DNA of 64,000 nucleotides. Origin: Acanthococcus lagerstroemiae. Taxonomy: Eukaryota > Arthropoda > Insecta > Hemiptera > Eriococcidae. Positions 47,635-60,497 of the stretch are shown here, piece by piece; position 1 is the stretch's first letter; each line of letters starts with the position of its first letter. Under the pieces are notes generated by a model. That model saw nothing but the letters and a program-made list of their open reading frames with translations, was not told where the DNA came from and did not search any database. Location: positions 62,735,722 to 62,799,721 of the forward strand of contig CM063112.1 in assembly GCA_031841125.1 (NCBI GenBank), given 5' to 3'. The position numbers and the translations under genes were made by a program.

Positions 47635-50600
47635 ATGAAAGTCGTGAAAATGGCAATGCCGATAATTTGTATTTTGTTTGTGCCTTGGTTGAATTTCGTT
47701 TTAGCTCGTGAGACGGAGAATCTCTTCATCTCCACCAACCACTCTGTAGATAATGCTTCTGCTCTTATTGGAGATGATTCATTACTCACCACTGAGATTC
47801 AGTCATCCGGAACAGCCGATAAATCGCTTGCGAAGTTAAAAGCTTATTTTACCAACAATAAAAAGAAATGGATTACAAAGATGTTGGAAGAAGCCAGATC
47901 GAAGTTTGATATGCATGCGAAAGTCAGTGAGAAATGTAAACGAGATTACGAGATTTACAAACAGAATCTCAAGAACCAGACAGTTTGGGCTGTTCGAAGT
48001 TAGTATACATATGGTGTACCTAATATTATATCCTTCAGTTAGTTAGTAATTATGTTGACAATGTAGTTGAATTGGAAATACGAGTAGCGTTGACTGGTAA
48101 ATGTAATTTTCAAAGGGAGCTTGATTTAGTTAACTGCGGAGACCTAAGAAAAATAAAATTGGATTTAAAAAGACGTTATAGCCTATTGAAAAATTTTACG
48201 AGATAGCAAGTTAGAGACTGACCTTTTTTGTTTTACCGAATGTGGTCACATCTGTACATTTGGCCTTTCGCTAATCTGTTTCTGACAACTTTGAAAATAT
48301 TGAAACAAATTTATTTTTTAATTTATTCACTTTAACTATACTGATTTTTGATTTACAAAATTGAAAAATTGCGTAAATATTGATAAAACACTCCGTGGTT
48401 ACTGAATGTTTAATAAAAACACAAAACATCAGTTGATTATCTCAAATGACCACATTAGTCAAAAAGTGGATAAGTATAACTACTTTTATCCACAATTAGA
48501 ACTATTTACTTCATTTCTAATATCCTTGGAGTTACCAAATAGGGTTCGTAGAATAGAAAAACCAAATACGTACAATATTATCCAATGACACACAACTCGT
48601 AAATTTTTAATTCCATCTTGAAAATGTACGCATGCCCGCTTGTTTTTGGTCTCTTTCGACTGGAAATTGAATAAACTTCAATTTTAGTTCGGTCGTGCAC
48701 CGCTAGATCGCATATAGTCCGTACAGAGGTTTGCGCATTAACTTTTGGACCACCTTTTGTACATACAGTATTATCCTATGACATACTATCGCAAATATTT
48801 TATTCAATCTTGAAAATAATGAACCAACTCCTGCGGTCTGCCTTCGACCCATCTGTCTTAGTATTCTTTGTACAAGTTGACCTGAATCGTGGGCATAGGC
48901 CCGTAGCTAACCACTTGTATGTGCCAGGGCATTTGATTCTTCAACCATGGCATGGCGTCATAAAGGTACAACAAAAACTTTACTTTTACTCTTAGCTGTT
49001 TCTATTAACCTATTATTACTATTTTTATTTATTAATTTTGAGAATGTGCTCGGCATGGCAGCGCGCTTGCCAGCCAGAGCTTTACACTGATGCTAGCTAC
49101 GGGCCTGTATGGGCAAGAGGCTGGGCCGGTCCCGCAAATTTGATTTGCCTGTATAATTATGTAGATACTTGTTTAAAACATCTTGTTCTTGTAATGCGGT
49201 AGTGATGGAGTCATCCGACTGGCCCCGAGTTGGACTGTTCACCGGTGGAAATCATCAATTAGGCCATTTTACCTCATGTTTAAAATTAGAAGGACCTGGT
49301 ATCAGAGGTCAATACTGTCTTGCCCAAATGGCTTATAATTTCACCGTCGACGAGACCGAAAAGGTAACTCCCGGCAGAATCGACTGGCCAGATGAAAGTG
49401 CTTCTGCGTGGAAAGTTGTCAATATGGTAGGAACAATGAAATAGTTTGAATATCGCTTACATGCTAGGATTACATGCGCCCTCTATTAACTCAAATTTTT
49501 CATTCTAGTATGAAACTGTCGATTTGAGAATTCCCAGACAAGCCTTAACTTGGGCAATGTGTATACCATCATCCTGCACATCATCCGACTTACAAATATC
49601 TGTCGATAACATTCTACGTCCATTGTTCGAAGTTTATGGTTTTAATTCAACTGTAAACGTTGATCCTGAGTCGTGCAGTGTTCACAAGCCTCCGTCTTTT
49701 ACCCGTGGATATTATTACGCCAGGTGAGCCAATTAATTCTCAAAAGTGAGTTCCAAAAGTAAACAGACATCGGAACTGTGGGACACGTGTCATGTTCTCC
49801 CCTGCGAACATAAATATGGACACAAGTCCTCTCTAATAATTTTTCTAGAAATCAGTGTTGGAGGAATTTTTACAAATAACTTTCAGAAAAGAAGATAAAT
49901 TTTAATTGGAAGTCACTACCATTTAAAAAAACGTCTTAAACTCGATCGTGTGACATACATCATTTTCTTTTTTGTTTTGAAAACGTTGTCAGGTCACTTT
50001 TCACGCTGTTGATTGCACTTACATTATCAGCAACTTTATATGAAATCGTGATAGCTGGTTCGCAAATCCAAGAAAAAGGTAAAGAAAATGTTTTAGATTT
50101 TATTCCTAAATTCTTCTTTATGAGTATGAGCGTAGGAAAAATGAGCCAGTTAAAATTAAGATTTGAAAATATTATGTCGAACTAATCAGAAAACAATTAG
50201 CCGATTCTGCTGTTCTCAACGTCGTAAAATTCGATGATGATATATGTGCATGTTGTCCTTGAGGTGAAATTGAAAATCGGTAGCGAGTATAAGAGGGATT
50301 TGACCACTTCATTACAAATTTAGGTACATAGTTTACACGATATTTCAGAATTTAGAAAAGAAGTATTGCCCCTAAAACTGTTCGGATGTTTTTCGGCCGT
50401 GCGCAGTTGGAAAATGCTTACACATTATTCGGATAATTCGTACTCAATGTTATATTTCATAAAGACAGTTTGCACCATCCTTGTTACACTGGGACATACA
50501 GTATTCTTTCGCTATATTTCCCCACAGCTGAATGGAGAAGCAACGGAAATGGTTCGTATAGTTCACAAAAAGTTTGGTTACAGACTAAAACCTTAATAAA

Positions 50601-53600
50601 AGTAGTCTTGTTTGGTGAACATTATCCGGAGACTTTCAAATGTTCCTTTACCTTCAGTAGTACCCAAGTATAATAGGCCGCCATTTTGGCTCACACCGCG
50701 CCCGTTAATGCCGAATTGAGGAACTGACTATGCGGTATGCTCTGCATAGTCGGAGTCAGCATCTACGAGCAGGGTAGGCGCCAAAATGGCCGCCCCTTTA
50801 TACTCACCCGTGTGTAGGGCTTTACCTCCATCCTTGATATATAGTAACCTTGTTAACAGAATACCGTTTTTAAGTGCATCAACAGAAGTGAAAAAATCAA
50901 ATCTTTTTGCATTATACAATGAAAATAAGCAATTTGATGTACGTGCACTGAACTGCATGTGAAGTACAGATAATCTCGGGGAATGCTTTGCAGTGTAGTC
51001 ACATTCGTGGTGGGAGGCTATGGGTCCCCTAAAATCTGACATCAACCTCCTCCGTAGTTCTTCATTTTAGTAATTCACAAACTGCAACTTCACCACGGGA
51101 ATGTTAAAATTAAATTACTACGACAAAGTTTCGGTCAAAAATAGTGAGAAACATTTGATATTTCGTTTTATATTTCCGAAACTGAATGCAGAAAATGTTT
51201 AATAGTTCAGAATAGGGCAAGTGTGCTATTCAGTTGAGTAACGAAACTGATTTATGAAGAATTTACTGAAACGCTACCAATTCAAGTAATTACAATTAAT
51301 AATAATGTTTTGTTAAAATTAGGATTATAAATCATATATAATTCGATTATCACTTTTTGTTAGGAAATGTATAAATCGTGGTACATCGTGCTTCTGCTTC
51401 CCAACATCATAAACGTGTTTCTAATAATAAGTGGCTTTTTGACCGCCTTTCATTTCGACTTTACTCCCACAAAGAAGAGCGGCATTGGTATTTTCATTCA
51501 GACAATTGTATTAAGATGGCTGAGGTAAGCTCAGGATTTCGGTTTCTTCAGCCCCCTTATTCGGTAGTCTAGAACCTTTAACATTGATTAAGCTTTCCTT
51601 CGGAAAGAAATCATATTACACCAATGCTTAAGCAATTTACTCGTCTGCGATGAACGAGTGATAGTATTGAGTAGTTTCTTAGTGCAATTTCGACAAGTCC
51701 AGTATTACTCTTGTATGCAGGCGCACATAAAAAGAAATATTGCCAGTACATGTGATATTCATTAGACTGATGTGTTCTTAATGTTTAGAATGATCTCTGT
51801 CCTTGGTTTGCCACTGCTGTATATCATATTTTTACAACCCGCGGTGAGTGATGGACCATTGTGGCAACGTAGTATGGCTTCATTTGATTCAAAATATTGT
51901 TCGTCAGTGTGGTGGAAATTAATATTAACGTTGCCTACTCAGGTAAATAACCACAATACGTTTGATTTTAAGTATTCTTAAAGTGTCAAAATTATGTTAG
52001 AATCGTAAGCGTAACGTGAGCAGAAAAAATGTATGGGGGAGGGGAAATCGACATTTTTCGAGCTGAGTGAACAGTTACTTCTTTTCATGGGTGGAGGAAC
52101 CGTTGCCTAGCAAAGTAAGTAACAACAGAACTTTTGATTTTAAGTACCTATTCTTAAACTGTTAAAATTGTGTTAGAATCGTAAGCGTAGCGTAAGTTGA
52201 AAAATGTAAATGGGAAGGGGGAATTGACATATTTCGAGACTTCGTTTCACGAGCGGGGGGACCTAACTCCTTCAAATTCTCTGAAAGCCTCCACCACCAG
52301 AGAAATACATGTTTCCTACAGAGACACGTGGTGTAACATTTTATAGGCTTTCGTTCCCTAATAAAAAAAATTTCCATGGAAATTTCTATTAACAACACGG
52401 CTGCAGACTGCAGTTGCCCAGCAAGAACACGAGTCGCGCAGGGCGGAGAAAATGTCAACCACTGAATTCGTATTGTGGGAGCGTGTCGGAGGACCGTTAC
52501 AGTTTTCGCTCAAGTATACTCATGAGCCACGGCTGGAAGAAAACGGAAATGTCAACCACTGAACTGCATTGTCACCATGAAGAGCTAAAGAACTGTGAGC
52601 TAAACTGAGTTGGAAATGAGAAGAGAATAGAAGAAGAACAGTAGTCGCGCAGGGCGCAGCAAAGTTCAAGATTAATGAACACATGGCTAGAGTTACGGTT
52701 TTCGCTCAAGTATGCCCATGGCTAGAAAAAAAGTAAACTTCCATGGAAATGTCAACCACTGAATTCGTGTCGGTGGGAGCGTTACGGGTTTCGCTCAAAT
52801 ATACCCAGTGGTAGAAGCACATAGAATGCTAGAACACTTTTAATCCCCCTATAGAAGAATGCACACCGGGGCCGAGCCTAATGATCCCTGATGATGATAT
52901 ATGGTTAGAGTTGTGAGAGCGGAATATTCTGGTCTCCTAAAATATTTTCAATTTCAGTGCTTTCTCGGAGGCTGGTACACCGGTGTAGACATACAATTAT
53001 CCATTTTTGGAACCCTATTGTTGTCGATTTTAAGGGAAAATAGAAAACTCGGGATTCTATCCATAGTCTTCGCATTTATAAGCTCATTTGTGTACGTATT
53101 CGCATTCATTTATTGGAACAAAGCAAGCGGAGTTTTGCGGTTTGCTCCAAAGTAAGTTCACGATTTCTTGTCACTACTTATGCCCTGTTATTTCTTCGTG
53201 TCTATGCGGAAACTTAAGCTTATTACCCAAAACTAATGAAACAAATGGGACATTTTCACTCCCTACAGGTCAACACCCAGTTTTGCACCACTATATTTCG
53301 GGTCGATTTATCGCTTAGGACCTTACCTGATAGGCTGCACGACTGCTATTCTCACCAAATGGCTGATAAGAAGGAAATACACATTTTCACGAGTAAATAT
53401 CAACCATTTAAAATATTAAAGTTATCTCGTTTTACTTAATTAGTATCCATAAAGTACCCTTGTATTTACGAATCTAGATGCAAATTTTAACTTTGCTACC
53501 CGTGATTTTTGTAACTGGAATTGGAGTCGAATTTTATACTTTCAAATTTTACATGGTTGGAAGACCGTACTCTGCACTTGAGAACGCCATTTTTGGTTCT

Positions 53601-54326
53601 TTTAATGCAATATTATTCTCGCTGCCGTTTGCTGCCCTCATTTGCGTATATTTTGTATCCGGGTTTGGTAAGTAACGAGTTCCGCATTTCCAAGCGAATA
53701 CTACACATTATACAAAAGAAGAGTACTACATATTTTAGTGAGAAGAGATTCCCCCTTTCTCCTCTACCACTGATAAGAGTAATATGCGCTCCAACCGAGT
53801 GTATTCTTTTTAAGTCAGTGTAAGAGACCTATATAATGACATTACTATTACTATCCGAAATACCTACCTACCCAATAAATATAAGTTACATACGAATTTT
53901 ATCTTATTTCAGGAATCTTAAACGCCATTTTTGAACGTAAATTATTTATACCAGTTGGTCGTTTAGGATACTGCATGTATTTGGTTAGCGTCCTATTTCA
54001 AATTACCTATAACGCTTCCCAAAAAGGAGCCCTGTATCAAATGGGAGGACCAAATCTAGTAAGTGAATTAATCGGAAACAATTAAATTAATATTCTTTGA
54101 CGTCAACTAACTAGATAAATCCTGGATTTTTTTTTTTTTTTTTTCAATTCTGTCACTCATAATAAATTTTATGCTAATAAGGTTATAATGAATTATTATG
54201 TTTCAGTATTGGTCCGTGCTCAGCGACATCTCATTCTCAATTTTCCTTGCATTAGCTGTTTTCTTGATATCGGAAGGACCTGTGTGTAGTATGCTGAAAT
54301 TATGGCGAACGCCCCTCAGGAGGTAA
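47635..54326 (+). CDS. NRF-6-like membrane acyltransferase, copy B (complete)
   Basis: Complete paralogue of the gene at 0.7-9.7 kb. Exons: 47635-47998, 49203-49426, 49509-49723, 49993-50078, 50349-50551, 51364-51524, 51789-51942, 52958-53151, 53269-53392, 53478-53667, 53913-54058, 54207-54326 (TAA), joining in frame to 726 residues. The Met at 47635 starts a hydrophobic signal peptide (PIICILFVPWLNFVLA); an in-frame ATG at 47554 would add 27 residues. Exon 1 holds NHS and NQT glycosylation sequons and ends VWAVR. The NRF domain has WAMCIPSSC; the acyltransferase domain keeps LGH, IISGFL, RLGPYLIG and the glycine-rich YFVSGFG. Oddities: the CHPHSWY..DMQ motif of copy A is CFLGGWY..DIQ here, WWTNML is WWKLIL, and the YLVH-type His is Ser. 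It may have altered specificity or be a non-catalytic relative. The reading could run past the TAA only through a 43-base intron, so I end it there. Confidence 0.95.
50667..50804. mobile_element. 138-bp MITE in an intron of gene B
   Basis: AGTATAATAGGCCGCCATTT(TGGC) faces GCCAAAATGGCCGCC..TTTATACT. An inner hairpin GACTATGC..GCATAGTC lies at 50727-50752. It sits between exons 5 and 6 of copy B. Confidence 0.75.
52375..52830 (+). repeat. Reiterated repeat in intron 7 of gene B
   Basis: AATGTCAACCACTGAATTCG, TTTCGCTCAAGTATAC and GTCGCGCAGGGCG each recur two or three times here. The block is inverted to 45640-45710 and 61010-61060 (TTCAGTGGTTGACA, GCCGTGGGTATAC). A dispersed element present in several partial copies. 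Confidence 0.6.
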
Positions 54327-54708
54327 AGAAGTTCGTGATTTTAATTACATTCTCACGTGTGCAGCTGGTATCGTACCAAACAAGTAACTCTTTGACCAGA
54401 CCATATTGTAGTTTACATACATGTATTCTGACGCCAACATTTAAAAAGTTCAGTTCAACACTCAAAACAGCTTTTCCGTTAGATGATGTAGGATTAGGAA
54501 ATAATCTTGGAATATGAGAAATATATGCGCAAATCGGGGCTATCTGCCTATCAAGGCTGCAACGAAGGCATATATATATTTTGGAATTAGTGGAGGTAAC
54601 AGAGACTTAAAAATGATAACACAATTTTTCAAGTTACTAATTACCGAGATATTCATGTTTAAGACGGAGTGACATTATCTAAGGCACAAACGAGCATATC
54701 TTTCGGTA

Positions 54709-54714
54709 AATAAA
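54709..54714 (+). terminator. Possible polyadenylation signal of gene B
   Basis: AATAAA about 380 bases after the stop of gene B. Confidence 0.35.
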
Positions 54715-55283
54715 TAGTCTTCTGAAATTTCTACTTGAATTTGTGAAATATTGATAATATTTTGTGCAAATTAGTGCATTTTTAAGACTTATTTGATATA
54801 TGTGTATTAAAGCTGTTAGATTAATTCATCTGCCCTGAGGAGGTATCCTTTTTTGTACATTGTTGTGCACAGGGACGCCATTCATCTATTTTCTTTTAAG
54901 AGAACCAAAAATATATTTTCATAATAAGTTAGAGAATAGAGCTGCCGATAAGCCTAGCCAATGGAAAGCTTCTGAAACAAAGGGTACCAATGAGTAACGT
55001 AATTTCAAAAACGCCCAAGTCGTTCAATTTTCTTCTGTGTTAGTAGCGTTTTCTGCTGGTTCAAATAGGTACCAATGAACAGGCTAATATGGAATATCGT
55101 GAACGACCCGTTTTCGCTGATAGTTGTACTATGACTGGTAACAACTGAATTATTGTAGTTACAAAAACGCCTATGTAGTCATTGTCCCTGATAAGTCATA
55201 ATAATATTTTGCAATCTTATTGTGGTTTATTCTACGAATGGTTCACAAATATTAATTTGTTTTATGATCGAAGAATCAATATC

Positions 55284-55555
55284 TGGACGCTGTTAAGCGT
55301 AACAGAACCAACCGACAAAATCTGTTGTTTTTTTTGTTTTGTTTTTTTCAATACTATTCGCACTATTCGAATTTCAAGAGTAATCAACTATATGATATAG
55401 CGTTTACTGATGCGCTTTTTTCAACGTGAGTACACATTGTTGAATCGGGGGCCCAATTTTGAACAATTCTACTTTTCATGCTTTTTCCAACAATATATTA
55501 GTTAATCATTTTGTCAACGTTTATCGGTTGGTTCTCTTACACTTCGCAGCGTCCA
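55284..55555. repeat. Inverted repeat, ~48-bp arms, ~180-bp loop
   Basis: TGGACGCTGTTAAGCGTAAC AGAACCAACCGA at 55284 is inverted at 55507-55555 (TCGGTTGGTTCTCTTACAC, CGCAGCGTCCA), allowing small gaps. Probably the ends of a decayed MITE. Confidence 0.6.
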
Positions 55556-56376
55556 TTTATAGAAGCTATTACTTTGAAATGAAAAAATTGATATTGGTGG
55601 CGCGATCTTGCGGATCTTCAAAGAGCACTCCACGATGGATCGATTCGTGAATGTTACACATGTTGCTACGGGAGTCGTCCATGCTCCCCGAATATCCTCC
55701 TGATACACGCTGAAGACCTCCCTACCTTGGGAAGGGGATACAATTCAGGAGTGTCACCACATGGAGGCAGCTCCAGTGGTGTGATCTATCGGAAATTTGT
55801 GAACTACTTAATTAATCGATATTGATCATGAGCGCCGAATTTTCTCGAAATTTCTGGAGTTCAATGCAACTTTAGAATTTTGTGGAACTTTCTAGAAAGT
55901 TAAAATTTTTGTACGAATATCGGCGTGAGTCGGCGAAAGTATGACTTTAAAAATGTTTGCCCTTTTTCTTGATTATTACTGGACGTACTATAGGTATTCT
56001 GAAAGTTCACATTTTTGTAGTAACAAAACTGCCTAAGTTATGCGTTTTCAGGGTTGCCCATTGTTGTAGCAAAGTTTTTCGTAGCGTTTTTTTTTTGGAG
56101 GGGGGGCACCTACATCTAAAGCATGAAGGTTACAGGTATCCGATAAAACTGATAATAGCAAGTTCAACGTAGTGTAGTTTGTTTTAAACGACTTCCTGAA
56201 CAATTATTGAGATTTTTGTCTTGGACGTTTTTGAAATTACGCTACTCGTATTATCTACACTGAACGTTAACATGCGAGAAGATCGAGCGAAAAATTTTGA
56301 AAAATTGAGAATTGTCATGAAAATAGTTGCTTTCTATCATCATTGTGTCTTCTTTAGTTTTGAGAGCGCAATCCAT

Positions 56377-56378
<2 letters not shown>

Positions 56379-56408
<30 letters not shown>
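56379..56408 (+). repeat. (GA)n microsatellite
   Basis: Fifteen GA units followed by TGA and a G run. Confidence 0.9.
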
Positions 56409-56410
<2 letters not shown>

Positions 56411-57424
56411 GGGGGGGGGAATGATCTATCTATTCCTATCACCGTGTCAGTGGCTGGAAGGGTTTGCGTCATGTGAAATGAAAATTTATGCAAAACTTGA
56501 AATTCGTCTCTCTTTTGTGATTCTGTGGATCGAGAAACGACTCCAGATAGGCAAAATTGAATTTATTCAGAGAACTGAGATCATTCCATATGAAACTGCA
56601 AACTCAAAATCGCTTGGTTACTAAACTACATGTATGATCAAAAATTCTTTTTTTATTGGGCAACCTGTCCACTCAATTTCATATGGCCCTGTTGTCTGTG
56701 TCTCCACCCATCCTGGGTTTTTATTCTGAAATATGGGCATTGGCAGGGACTGGTATCTGAATGTGCCAACATTTTCATTTTGGAGCATGTTTGATTCGTT
56801 TAGATTCGGCACAGAGGAGTTCACGTTCGGACTACACTATCATCATAAAAATTTCAGTATGTCACGGCAATTATAACTTCATTATCACTTATAAATCGAA
56901 ATTTCCCTGTCTTTGACTCCACAGTGGATCAAGTAAAGAACCAAATCGGCAAAATCAAGTTCGTTTAAAAAATTCGAACACCTATCGAAACAGGGTTTTT
57001 ATAGGTCTCTATGCTGGCATATTAAATTATTATTTTTATTCATCGCGTATTTTTGTATTGTTAATTGAAACAATAATTTTCCTTAATTTAGAAATAATGT
57101 TCAATTTTTCGGCATGCTTGTATTTTTTTTGAAATTGTCGACTCCACAGCCATAAAGTCGTGTAATCTGAGGTCAAATACTTATGTTTGTTTACTTGTTA
57201 TTTGTGGAGATCCTATTTCCGTTCCGTAAAATTGCCAGTTCGAATTTGTCGACTTCAGTACTGAAATGACTTCCACCGTGTTTAATAAACTTTGCTATCA
57301 GTGAATTCCGAGTATCTAATCGAATTTATTATGCGAATGTTTGTAGAGCTCGTGCCTATTTTCATTAAAACTTCAACTGCATTTACAACTTTAATATTAT
57401 TAAGTATTTTTATTATTATCGTTG

Positions 57425-57426
<2 letters not shown>

Positions 57427-57462
<36 letters not shown>
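57427..57462 (+). repeat. (TTA)n microsatellite
   Basis: Twelve TTA units, followed by an A-rich, T-poor stretch to about 58300. Confidence 0.9.
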
Positions 57463-59202
57463 GAATTAAATTGAATAACGTTTATTGATCATATACACAT
57501 GCATAACAACGATTATGTACGGCACCTCTATGCGCTTAAGCGCGAGCGGGGTGAAGGAATAATAATGACATCATAAAGTATAGATTGACATGCGAAACAA
57601 TAGAAATCTGCGGAAATCAAAAATGAATAAGTAAATAGCAAGAAGTACATCATAAGAGCGTAAACATAGATTTTGACATACAAAACAATAGAAAAGTGTG
57701 GAATCAAAAATCAACAAAATTGTGAAAAATAAAAACTGAATAAATAAATACCCGCATATACGCAGCAGTAGGTAATAACAAGTAAGTAAATGTTAAATTT
57801 CTTAATGGTAAAAAGTGAAAAGTGAAAGGTAACTTGGGACAGCATGCTGTGTAAAGTAAAAGATAAAAAGTATAAAATAAATTAGTTAAACCGTGCAACA
57901 GGCCATCTAAACGAAGCAATAGGCAAATAAATAGCAAACAGAAAGTAAAATAAACAAATAAAGCTTACAATAGCAATGAAAAGAATTTTAAATAAGTAGA
58001 ATAAAAAGAGAACACAGACAGCAGGAAAGTAACAAAAAATAACAATAAACAGATAGGCCCTAAAAAGTAAATAACAAGACTAACAATGTACATAAACAAC
58101 CAACAGAAAAAATAATAATAAATAATCTGTAGGGCCAGAAGACCAACCGGTTCGAAGTGATAGGCAGAACACAGATAAAACAAATAAATTCAATGAACAT
58201 GGGCAAACTAGAAAACGAGAAAAAAAACATAGAAAACAAAACACAAGCAAAAGTGCTGATTCACAGGATTACAGGTATACAACAAGAGCAACAATATAGA
58301 CATTATTATTATTATTATTTTCATTATTTTCATTATTTAACAGGAAAGAGAAAGTGATTGAGAATGAAAATTTCAATCGACTTGCGACACTTCCTGAAAA
58401 TACACAGAAATAAGAAATGGTTGGAAGTAGGTATTTCTATAACACATATTATCAAAATCTTCTCGAAGACACGAAATCGTTCATACTATCTACTCAGAAA
58501 GAATGAAAAGCTGATGTTTCTTTTCTCCTTAAATTCTAATGGCACATAAACCTGATGCCTTAGAGCGTAGACATTCAGCTGTGATCATAAGACATTGATA
58601 CAATTCTTATTATAAAAATTACAGGTTAGAATGATGAAATGGGTATGTGCATCGTTTTGAACTGTTTGAAGAGGAATGTCCATTATCTATAAAACTAGTT
58701 TGATTCTCGAAGATGCGAAGCCTATTTACACATAAATGGGTGCTAGGTGCTGATCCGGATGACAATACAGCAATACACGTTCCCGTGAATATAACATATT
58801 TTGGTCCTTCAGACTGGAATATCGTTCTTTTTCCTTATCTTTGTGAAATGGGTTACCTTAGTGAGATATTCTAAGTATATTAATATGGTGAAGACATGGG
58901 TATAAAAGCTATTACATAAAAATAATTCTCAGTTGACGTACTCAAAATTATAGCTAGAGGTAGTAATTTTTAGTGTAAGATGTAGCAATATTGTCAGTCC
59001 ATGAAGACTGAAATTGGAATATTTTTGTAATTTTAACTACAGTTAGTGATGCACGGAATTTAATTTGAAATCATTGATTCGAAGTATACTTTTAGCATTT
59101 GATTGTAGGAGGTGAAAGAAAATATTATGTATCCTACGCTTTAAGACTATAGGTTGGTGATCAGAAAAATGCTGATCCTGTAAAACGAATTATCCTAATT
59201 TT

Positions 59203-59560
59203 CAGCTACCAATATGCCGATTATTATTATCACCAAATTTTCACTCAACAATAAAAAAATGATCATAAAAGAGAAATATGAATAAAACTTCTCTTGTTCC
59301 GTTAAAAGAGATTTTCCTTAGCTCCATTCATTGCTGTTGAATAAATTGCATATGTACCGCCGTAAATGTATATTTTCCACAGCGGGGAGAGAGAAGGCGG
59401 AATAAAGTGAAACAATAGATGTTAGTTTTCTTATGAAAAAAATATGTACGTTCACCAGCGTACTTTATTCAACGAGACGTCTACTTGCAACATTTCAACT
59501 TTCATTGAATAGAAAATTCAAATAGTACTAAGAATTCGAAATGTCAATCACGTCATTATG
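59203..59560 (+). repeat. Dispersed ~450-bp repeat, copy 2
   Basis: Second copy of 42345-42830, about 200 bases upstream of the lone CRAL-TRIO exon relic. Confidence 0.6.
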
Positions 59561-59760
59561 ACTATTTTTTGTTCTTTATTATCGGTTAAGTCATTGTGAA
59601 AATAGTTTTTACGTTTCCTTTCTTTTCGTCTATATTTTACAGTGAAAAAGGCAAATGATCAAGTGCTGAACTGTAATTTCTTGGAAATAAATTGTGATCA
59701 AATAGTCATATTTCGACTTTTGTATTTAGTAGTTACGAATAGGTGTCCCTTGGTTTATCT

Positions 59761-59869
59761 GGACCTTATTCAATGTGTCTCTGGAATGCAACTAAAAAAT
59801 TGATAAAAAATGATGTTCAGTATTTGAAGCAATGGATGGAGAAGCAGCCTCATCTACCCGATGTGTCAA
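59761..59869 (+). pseudogene. Lone relic of CRAL-TRIO exon 1
   Basis: The + strand reads NATKKLIKNDVQYLKQWM followed by EKQPHLPDVS, plainly homologous to exon 1 of both CRAL-TRIO genes, and the splice donor sits at the same codon position (GTGTCAA then GTACC). Upstream, the frame runs into a stop at about 59741, and the start Met is not placed as in the intact copies. No exon 2-6 homologue is visible between here and 62.2 kb. It is most simply a fragment of a third, lost copy on the opposite strand to the other two. Confidence 0.75.
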
Positions 59870-60497
59870 GTACCTCTGTCGGTATTTTTTATTTTCCTGA
59901 GAAATCCTGAAATATTTACTGTTATTATGTAAGTTAATCGATCCGCACGTTTCCTTTTTTTAAGCATTTCCCAGTTGAGATACTCGGAAGACTCAGGGTG
60001 CTCCTTTGATATACTTAAATTCAAAGCAGCTACCAGATAACCCCTGGAAAAATTTTGGGACATCTATTTTTGTAGTATGGAATTACTAATACATATGATG
60101 CATTTTTGATTTTATAAACAGTCAGATTTGAAAGTGTCTCAGAATGGCTTACTGACTACCTGTGAGTGACCGATACAGATTGACAGACAGAAGACTAATT
60201 AACTGGTATACTATGTTACACCATACTGTTACACTGGGGGGGGGGGGTTGCAATGGTCGTGTCAGGCAAACTTCTTAATGTTATGTCTGATTTCCTCGAG
60301 CGGAGGTTGTAAGACATTGAAGTTGAGAGTTGTGTGGACCGTCAGCGCCGGAGAAATGATAACAAAAGGGTTAAAAAAATTGTAACTGAATTATGACGTT
60401 TTCTTAGATTAATATGTACAAACGACAGAGGCACGGGGCGGGCTTTCACAATGTGGCTTAGTACTTGCCACATTAGGTCAGAGATCGTGGGCATCGC

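Larger units (their letters stand above)
45390..49260 (+). repeat. Segmental duplication, left copy (5' part of gene B)
   Basis: From the AAACAAACACACAG motif at about 45390 to at least 49260 the sequence is repeated at 60785-64000 in the same order and orientation: a Jockey relic, an AT-rich spacer, the promoter, exon 1, intron 1 and the start of exon 2 of the NRF-6-like gene. Small indels and scattered substitutions separate the copies. The left break falls in a sequence that looks like a LINE 3' tail. Confidence 0.92.
54715..59200. other. Intergenic, no gene recognised
   Basis: Holds the inverted repeat at 55.3-55.6 kb, two microsatellites and, from 57480 to 58300, an A-rich stretch with a diverged tandem repeat (GACATGCGAAACAATAGAAA / GACATACAAAACAATAGAAA at about 57588 and 57674). 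Confidence 0.45.

Noticed and set aside
54322..54396. Splicing of gene B past its TAA into a short tail ending VTL
   Set aside because: The intron would be only about 43 bases; the in-frame TAA is simpler.
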